Assembly: GCA_964442345.1 (NCBI GenBank)
Contig: CAYTZD010000005.1
Span: 1 to 39,389 of the forward strand
Direction of reading: 5' to 3'
Source: Hippea sp964442345
Lineage (GTDB): Bacteria > Campylobacterota_A > Desulfurellia > Desulfurellales > Hippeaceae
Length of the DNA stretch: 39,389 nt
Part shown: one piece after another, positions 34,752-39,389 of the stretch
Layout: every line of letters starts with the position of its first letter
How positions within the stretch are numbered: position 1 is the stretch's first letter
Position numbers and translations under genes: made by a program
The notes under the pieces: generated by a model
What the model was told of the DNA's origin: nothing
The model's database searches: none
The model's input: only the letters and a program-made list of their open reading frames with translations

Positions 34752-35555
34752 ATGTTTGTGCGCAAGCCTGCTGTTGCCGATATGTTTTATCCGGCAGATC
34801 CAGCTGAACTAAAGAGATACCTTGATGCTGTTATGCAGCCTTCTGATAAAAAAATATCGCCTAAGTCTATCATTGTGCCACATGCCGGTTATGTCTATTC
34901 GGGTGATGTTGCAGCTAAGGTTTATTCTCTAATTGAGCCGTTTGATGTATATCTTATTATGGGACCCAACCATACAGGACTTGGTGCTGAGATCTCTATC
35001 TTTGATGGTATGTATGAGATGCCGTTTGGAACAGTTAAATCTAACAGCAGGCTTATTGCTTTGTTAAGCGAAAATGAATATGCCGAGATTGATTATTATG
35101 CCCACCTGCAGGAGCACTCAATAGAAGTTCAACTGCCTTTTATTGATTATATAACGCCGCATGAGTATGAAGTCGCAACGGTTGTTGTTGGTACGCATAA
35201 TGTTGCAAAGCTTTACTCTTTTGCTGAAACTGTTGCAAAAGCTATATCGTCAATGGATAAAAGGGTTTTGATGGTGGTAAGTAGCGATATGAATCACTAT
35301 GAAGACCAGCAGACGACTATTGAGAAGGATAGAAAGGCTATTGCTGCTATAGAGAAATTGGACGAGAATGAACTTCTAAGAATGTGCAGTTCATACAGTA
35401 TTACGATGTGTGGTGCGGCGCCTGCCTATGTTGCCATTGCTGCATCAAAGATGTTGGGTGCAGAAAAAGTTACAGTTGTGGCACATAAAACCAGCGGTGA
35501 TGTAAACGGCGATTATTCAAAAGTAGTGGGATATGCTGGCATTATTATAGAATGA
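34752..35555 (+). CDS. MEMO1 family protein (AmmeMemoRadiSam system protein B)
   Basis: A 267-residue soluble protein of the MEMO family, related in fold to class III non-haem iron dioxygenases. The putative metal-site histidines are in VPHAGYVYSGDVAAKVY, GPNHTGLGAE and SSDMNHYEDQQTT, and the cysteine in SITMCGAAPAYVAI is also typical. In many prokaryotes it is found with an AMMECR1 protein and a radical SAM enzyme, whose product is not known to me. Neither partner is in this window. It overlaps comEC by 4 bases. Confidence 0.9.
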   Translation: MFVRKPAVADMFYPADPAELKRYLDAVMQPSDKKISPKSIIVPHAGYVYSGDVAAKVYSLIEPFDVYLIMGPNHTGLGAEISIFDGMYEMPFGTVKSNSRLIALLSENEYAEIDYYAHLQEHSIEVQLPFIDYITPHEYEVATVVVGTHNVAKLYSFAETVAKAISSMDKRVLMVVSSDMNHYEDQQTTIEKDRKAIAAIEKLDENELLRMCSSYSITMCGAAPAYVAIAASKMLGAEKVTVVAHKTSGDVNGDYSKVVGYAGIIIE

Positions 35556-36967
35556 GAGATGCATTATACGATTATCCTTTTGCTTTTGTATTTCTTTTTC
35601 TTCTGTTTCTCTCTTTGTCGATTTTTGTATCGCAGCTATTTTTTGTCTGCGCCCTTTTAATTGCTATTTTATCGTTTCTCGATAAAAGGGTTTTAATATT
35701 AATACTGGTTTTCTCTCTTTCTGCTTTCTTCTTTTTTAAGTTTTTCAATCAAAAACAGTGTGCTTTTCATTCTAAAAAAGTTGTAGGCAGGGTAATTGAT
35801 GTAAGGGCGGGTTCTCGTTTAAGTTTTCTTGTAAAAACGGATAAAGGCAAGCTATACCTGTTTGCACCTGCAAGATATGATAATATTGATATAGGCGATA
35901 AAGTTCTCTTTCATGCAAAAGTAAAGCCTTTAGAATCTTTGAAGAATAACTCATTTAAGAGATATCTCTTCTCCATTGGTGTTTGCGGGATAGGTTTTGT
36001 CAGGTATGCAAGAAAGATCGACAAAAGAGATATTGTTTCATATCTGCAGAGATTGAGAAAGAGAATAGAAGAAGAATTTTACTATTTTTTACCTTCAAAG
36101 GTTGAGTATTTTTTGGATTCTGCCTTTTTGGGTGATTCGAGATATAAATCCAAAATAAAAGATGATTTTATAGATACACAGACGGCACATATATTGGCAG
36201 TTTCTGGCGTTCATATGGGTTTTGTATTTGGTATGTTCTATTTTCTGTTTTACGAGCTGGTTTCGTTATGCGGTTTTATTTACCGTAGGTTTAATCTAAA
36301 AGTCGTTGCATCTATTTTGGCTTTAATTCCAACATTTGCCTATTTTTTGATTAGTGGTATGCACATACCGGCTATAAGGTCTTTTTCGATGATGCTTTTG
36401 TTTATCGTGTCTGTTATATTCTCGTTAAGGAGAAATTCTATTAATGCTCTCTTTTTTGTTGGTTCTATTTTCCTTATGGTAAACTTGCGATCGATTTTCA
36501 ATCCTTCGTTTGTTATGTCTTTTTTGATGACGCTGTTTGCCATTGTTATTTATATCAACTTGGATGGTTTAAAGCCGCAGGTTAGATGGATTGCTTTTGT
36601 TGTGCTTTTGAGTATTTTTGCTATGCCGTTGAGTGTTTACTATTTTGGCAAACTCTCTGTTTTTTCTTTTGCCTATAATGCCTCTGTTGTTCCTTTATTT
36701 GGTTTTGTTGTTGTTCCTGTGGCTTTCTTGCTGCTTGCTTTTAGTATTTTGCCTTATGGCGGACTAAAGGTTTTGCTATTTAAGATAGGTTCTTTTGTTA
36801 TTGGCAAGTTTCTTGTTTTTGTTTCTTTGTTGTCTAAGGTATCTATAGTTTTAAGAATTCATCTTGATTTTCTGATGGTTTTCGTTATCTATGCTGTTTT
36901 AATATCTCTTTTTATTCTGCTAAATAGACTTCTATCTCATCTAAATAGTCAATCCCAAATTCGTTAG
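35552..36967 (+). CDS. comEC: ComEC/Rec2-like DNA uptake channel protein, without the C-terminal hydrolase domain
   Basis: Polytopic inner-membrane protein predicted to conduct transforming DNA into the cytosol. Residues 1-60 hold N-terminal membrane helices, and about 75-145 match the OB-fold DUF4131 domain (VVGRVIDVRAGSRLSFLVKT). From about 180 comes the competence domain with the hallmark HILAVSGVHMGF (H213), followed by GMHIPAIRSFSMMLLFIV and a series of helices to the end. At 471 residues it stops where other ComEC proteins continue into a metallo-beta-lactamase-like domain, which is missing. No frameshifted remnant follows, since a minus-strand gene occupies the downstream DNA. The last 56 bases overlap that gene tail to tail. 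Shorter ComEC proteins of this kind are known in other bacteria. Confidence 0.88.
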   Translation: MRDALYDYPFAFVFLFLLFLSLSIFVSQLFFVCALLIAILSFLDKRVLILILVFSLSAFFFFKFFNQKQCAFHSKKVVGRVIDVRAGSRLSFLVKTDKGKLYLFAPARYDNIDIGDKVLFHAKVKPLESLKNNSFKRYLFSIGVCGIGFVRYARKIDKRDIVSYLQRLRKRIEEEFYYFLPSKVEYFLDSAFLGDSRYKSKIKDDFIDTQTAHILAVSGVHMGFVFGMFYFLFYELVSLCGFIYRRFNLKVVASILALIPTFAYFLISGMHIPAIRSFSMMLLFIVSVIFSLRRNSINALFFVGSIFLMVNLRSIFNPSFVMSFLMTLFAIVIYINLDGLKPQVRWIAFVVLLSIFAMPLSVYYFGKLSVFSFAYNASVVPLFGFVVVPVAFLLLAFSILPYGGLKVLLFKIGSFVIGKFLVFVSLLSKVSIVLRIHLDFLMVFVIYAVLISLFILLNRLLSHLNSQSQIR

Positions 36968-37661
36968 CAAAGTTTTTCTTAAAGTAGGCAAATTCTAAGT
37001 AACCAGCAGAGTTTATTAATGCTTTATACGAGCTTGTCGGTGAGTGATAAGTATCTTCTAAATGCCTGAAAATGAGATTTTTCAAAATTATCTTCTCAAA
37101 TCCGTTTTTTATATGTTCTTCTCTTATATTTGATATGCAGTTTCCAAAATTATCTATATAGACTATTTTACCAACTACCTTGCGTTTCTTTATCTCTGGT
37201 TTTAGGCTGCAGCAGAGAGTCTCTTTTTTCTTGCCGATGTTCTCAAATCCATTTTTATATATTAGATAAGCGGCTTTTATCATTATATCTCTGGCTTCAA
37301 ATGTTTTTGAGCTTTCTGGATTTACTTCTTCTTTATTGATAATTCTTATTTCGTCTGGCTCTATCAGTGATAGTGCTTCATTTTCTGGCGATACAATGAT
37401 TTGACCTTTATATTTTACCGCGATGATTTCTCTTTGCGTGCCAACGCCGGGATCAACAACAACGATATGTATAGAACCTTCTGGAAATTTATCAAGTGTT
37501 GTAGCCGTAATATATGCAGCTTCTATTGCGTTAAACGGTGTTATGTTGTGTGTTATGTCAATGATATTCACATCTTCTCCAAAGAGATTAATTAATTCGG
37601 CTTTTAATTGTGCAACAAAACCACCGCTATCTGAAAAGTCAGTTGTCAGTGTTATTATCAT
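36912..37661 (-). CDS. S-adenosyl-L-methionine hydrolase/hydroxide adenosyltransferase-like protein (DUF62)
   Basis: A 249-residue member of the DUF62 family, related to fluorinase/chlorinase. Typical members split SAM with water into adenosine and methionine. The N-terminal LTTDFSDSGGFVAQLKAEL, VVDPGVGTQREII (with the usual Asp and Arg) and IDNFGNCISNI are recognisable. Two other stretches are off-pattern. Where the family usually reads PDNGLL this has SPENEALSLI, and the TFHGRD region, as I recall it, appears as KTFEARDIMIKAA, with Glu in place of the catalytic His. Activity is therefore in doubt. GGAG before the ATG supports the start. It overlaps the upstream TPR gene by 23 bases and the end of comEC by 56. 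Confidence 0.85.
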   Translation of the reverse strand: MIITLTTDFSDSGGFVAQLKAELINLFGEDVNIIDITHNITPFNAIEAAYITATTLDKFPEGSIHIVVVDPGVGTQREIIAVKYKGQIIVSPENEALSLIEPDEIRIINKEEVNPESSKTFEARDIMIKAAYLIYKNGFENIGKKKETLCCSLKPEIKKRKVVGKIVYIDNFGNCISNIREEHIKNGFEKIILKNLIFRHLEDTYHSPTSSYKALINSAGYLEFAYFKKNFANEFGIDYLDEIEVYLAE

Positions 37662-38439
37662 TTTCTATCTCCTTAAGCAGTGCATTTTTTTGTTTGATGC
37701 ATTTCTCAGAATTGTCTTTTATCTGATTTAGAAGTTCCAAAGCCTGCTGTTTTTTGTTTAATTTGAATAGACAAAAAGCCATCTTTGTCTGAGTAAAACA
37801 CGATTTACCTGTATGACTTTCTATCTCTGCTATGCTTTTTAGGGCTTTTAAATATTCTTTGTTGGCTATCTGAACATTTATAAGTGTTTTTATGTAAAGA
37901 GAATTAGAGTATCCTGAAAATATGATGGCATCTCTAAGGTCTTCTTCTGCATCGTCTATCTTTCCAAGCGACAGATACACAAGCGCCCTGTTGTAGAATG
38001 CCACATCTGCGGCTGAATATAATGGATTTTCTATCAATTTTGTAAACATCTTGATTGCTTTGTCGTATTGTTTTTTCTGGTAATAATATATTCCAAGAGC
38101 ATTGTAAGCATCAGAAAAGTTTGGATCTACCTGTATTGTCTTTTTTAGATATTCTTCATACTTTTTCATGTTTTTGCGCATCTGGTATGCTATAGCAAGC
38201 ATATAATAGACCTTTGGATCGTCTCTTAATACCTTTTTTGCATCTTCGAGATACTTAAACGCTTCGGCTAAATTTTTATAATCCTTATGCAGTATAATAT
38301 TCCTTGCCATCTCGTATTTTATTAAGGCTATTTTGGTGGCTTTATCGTTATTTACCCTTTTATTTTGCGGCGTGGTAGCACAGCTAAATAATATCATAAC
38401 TGACGAAAGTATAACTATTAACCTTGAAAACTTACCCAT
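37639..38439 (-). CDS. TPR repeat lipoprotein
   Basis: Predicted 266-residue lipoprotein: the signal peptide ends in the lipobox LFSC with C20, followed by ATTPQNKR. The mature protein is built of TPR motifs, including DPKVYYMLAIAYQMRKN, DPNFSDAYNALGIYYYQKKQ and AADVAFYNRALVYLSLGKID. This makes it a PilW/PilF- or NlpI-like scaffold protein by architecture. PilF/PilW helps assemble the pilus secretin, but nothing more specific supports that here. I start at ATG 38439, where the signal peptide has a normal length; a TTG at 38475 overlaps the -35 box of the promoter and is unlikely. There is no Shine-Dalgarno site before this ATG. Confidence 0.82.
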   Translation of the reverse strand: MGKFSRLIVILSSVMILFSCATTPQNKRVNNDKATKIALIKYEMARNIILHKDYKNLAEAFKYLEDAKKVLRDDPKVYYMLAIAYQMRKNMKKYEEYLKKTIQVDPNFSDAYNALGIYYYQKKQYDKAIKMFTKLIENPLYSAADVAFYNRALVYLSLGKIDDAEEDLRDAIIFSGYSNSLYIKTLINVQIANKEYLKALKSIAEIESHTGKSCFTQTKMAFCLFKLNKKQQALELLNQIKDNSEKCIKQKNALLKEIENDNNTDN

Positions 38440-38446
38440 CGTTAAA

Positions 38447-38475
38447 TTTATATAGTAAACTTGAACTTCAGTCAA
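38447..38475 (-). promoter_or_regulatory. Probable promoter of the TPR lipoprotein gene, leaderless
   Basis: On the minus strand TTGACT (38470-38475) is followed after exactly 17 bases by TATAAA (38447-38452). Normal spacing puts the transcription start at 38439-38440, the A of the ATG or the base before it. That fits the missing ribosome binding site. Confidence 0.6.
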
Positions 38476-38479
38476 GATT

Positions 38480-38508
38480 TTGCAAAATTTTACCTGTTTG
38501 TATTTAAT
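38480..38508 (+). promoter_or_regulatory. Candidate promoter of the YdcF-like gene
   Basis: TTGCAA (38480-38485), 17 bases, then TTTAAT (38503-38508), about 40 bases upstream of the start codon. It is divergent from the lipoprotein promoter in a 111-base intergenic gap. Confidence 0.4.
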
Positions 38509-38550
38509 TGTAGTTTAGGATAAAGAATTAAAAGAAAGGAGGATGCCATC

Positions 38551-39282
38551 GTGTTTGTCTATATTCTATCCAAAATTTTTACATATCTGTTTCTTCCGCC
38601 GGGACTATTTGTAATTCTATTATTCTTTGCTGCTGTGTTTGCGAAAAGGTTTAGACTGCTTTTTCTTTTTGGTGCCATTTTTCTTTGGGCTATCTCTACG
38701 GCTGTTGTCAAAGATGCACTTCTGTTTCCTATCGAAAAGGTAAAATCAAATGCAAATTTCTCACCTTCTGCCGTTGTTGTTTTAAGCGGTGGCTCTTATA
38801 GGAATGATGTTATAAAAACAACACCAGATGCTTTCAAGAGATTGATGTATGGATACATCTTAGCATGCAGATACAAACTACCGCTTGTTTTAAGTGGTGG
38901 TGGTATAAAGACCAACGATACAGATAACATGATAAAGGATTTAGAAATGATAGAAAGCGTATCAAACTGTAAGCCTAAGATTTTAATGGAAAAAGGTTCG
39001 TTGAATACATATCAAAACGGCAAGTTTACATCCAATCTTTTTGATAAAATGAATATACCCAAAAGGATTTATCTTGTAAGTAGCGCATATCATATAAAAA
39101 GGGCGTATATGATTTTTAAACATTTTGGTTTTGAAGTTATGCCTAAGCCAGTTGGTTTTGGGATAGAAGATAGATATACGCTTTTTGATTTCTTGCCGCA
39201 GATGAAAAATCTCTATTACTCTTATAAAGCGATACACGAATATGTCGGAATTTTAAGTCTAAAGCTTGCATGGATGCTCTAA
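38551..39282 (+). CDS. YdcF/ElyC family membrane protein (DUF218)
   Basis: A 243-residue protein with two N-terminal transmembrane segments (about 10-32 and 36-53) and a cytosolic or periplasmic DUF218 domain. Domain motifs are VVVLSGGSYRND, LVLSGGGIKTNDTD, EKGSLNTYQNGKF and YLVSSAYHIKRAYMIF, the order typical of ElyC/SanA/YdcF proteins. ElyC is linked to envelope and peptidoglycan precursor metabolism in E. coli, but biochemical activity in the family is not settled. The start is GTG 38551, 8 bases after a strong AAAGGAGG; an out-of-frame ATG at 38543 is not used. Confidence 0.88.
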   Translation: MFVYILSKIFTYLFLPPGLFVILLFFAAVFAKRFRLLFLFGAIFLWAISTAVVKDALLFPIEKVKSNANFSPSAVVVLSGGSYRNDVIKTTPDAFKRLMYGYILACRYKLPLVLSGGGIKTNDTDNMIKDLEMIESVSNCKPKILMEKGSLNTYQNGKFTSNLFDKMNIPKRIYLVSSAYHIKRAYMIFKHFGFEVMPKPVGFGIEDRYTLFDFLPQMKNLYYSYKAIHEYVGILSLKLAWML

Positions 39283-39335
39283 AATATTGTCTGGATAAGG
39301 TTTTTTAAAAAAAGTAAAAAAATGAATTTTAACCC

Positions 39336-39364
39336 TTGACTTTTCCCCCAAAGTGTATTATATT
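39336..39364 (+). promoter_or_regulatory. Strong promoter at the right edge
   Basis: TTGACT (39336-39341) and TATATT (39359-39364) are separated by 17 bases; the DNA upstream is A/T-rich. Transcription would start near 39371 and run out of the window, so the gene served is not visible. Confidence 0.6.
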
Positions 39365-39372
39365 CTCATTCC

Positions 39373-39388
39373 GTCGCTTGAAAGCGAC
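39373..39388 (+). other. Hairpin at the 5' end of the predicted edge transcript
   Basis: GTCGCT and AGCGAC form a 6-bp stem around a TGAA loop (extendable on paper by a T-A pair). It begins about 2 bases after the predicted start site, so the RNA would carry a 5' stem-loop. It may belong to a structured RNA leader or protect the 5' end. Confidence 0.45.
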
Positions 39389-39389
39389 A

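Noticed and set aside
36968..37300. Frameshifted continuation of comEC (missing hydrolase domain)
   Set aside because: The region is occupied by the conserved minus-strand DUF62 gene, and plus-strand frames show no metallo-beta-lactamase HxHxDH motif.
39302..39318. T-run followed by A-run after the YdcF-like gene, as a terminator
   Set aside because: It is a pure A/T palindrome without a GC stem or loop, so it is too weak to call an intrinsic terminator.

Overview
The window is a compact, AT-rich bacterial chromosome segment. No two neighbouring genes are more than about 180 bases apart, so there is no gene-free stretch over 300 bases. The gene content points to a motile, Gram-negative-type anaerobe with a respiratory chain and type IV pili. 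It includes an Aquifex-type aconitase, a complex I operon without nuoE/nuoF, an adjacent SudBA/NfnAB pair and a FliM+FliY flagellar switch. Arginine codons AGA/AGG are used heavily, as in many thermophiles. My best guess is a sulfur-reducing moderate thermophile of the Desulfurellales (Hippea/Desulfurella type, Campylobacterota). That placement is inference; no rRNA gene is present to settle it.

Layout, left to right. (1) 31-2022, minus strand: aconitase, with its own promoter. (2) 2115-11485, plus strand: one tightly packed run of cheB, fliM, fliY, a CoA-binding protein, murA, hisG, a family 4 uracil-DNA glycosylase, a secreted periplasmic-binding-protein-like gene, aroB, a TPR protein and a small lipoprotein. 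Many of these genes overlap by 1-8 bases. (3) 11526-13786: sudB-sudA (NfnAB-like ferredoxin/NAD(P)H oxidoreductase), closed by a clear hairpin terminator. (4) 13962-26088: twelve complex I genes, nuoABCDGHIJKLMN, behind a near-consensus promoter and ended by another hairpin. (5) 26173-36967: a run of argD, pgpA, cinA-like, thpR, recA, a pilT/pilU-like ATPase, recX, alaS, a small helical protein, a MEMO-family gene and a comEC-like gene. (6) 36912-38439, minus strand: a DUF62 SAM hydrolase-like gene and a TPR lipoprotein, the former overlapping comEC tail to tail. (7) 38551-39282: a YdcF/ElyC-like membrane protein. (8) The right edge carries a strong promoter followed at once by a small hairpin, which is probably the start of a transcript outside the window.

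How the genes work together. SudBA and a complex I lacking its NADH-oxidising subunits suggest an energy system built around reduced ferredoxin rather than NADH. The recA-containing operon gathers several genes linked to natural transformation: pilus ATPase, ComEC channel, RecA, RecX and a CinA homologue. The first operon mixes flagellar switch genes with cell wall, histidine and aromatic biosynthesis genes, as is common in compact genomes.

I did not find a CRISPR array, insertion sequence, tRNA, prophage or obvious defence system. The most notable points are departures from family norms: the NuoEF-less complex I, a CinA homologue with a shrunken N-terminal domain, a ComEC without the C-terminal hydrolase domain, a DUF62 protein with altered motifs, and a probable leaderless lipoprotein transcript.
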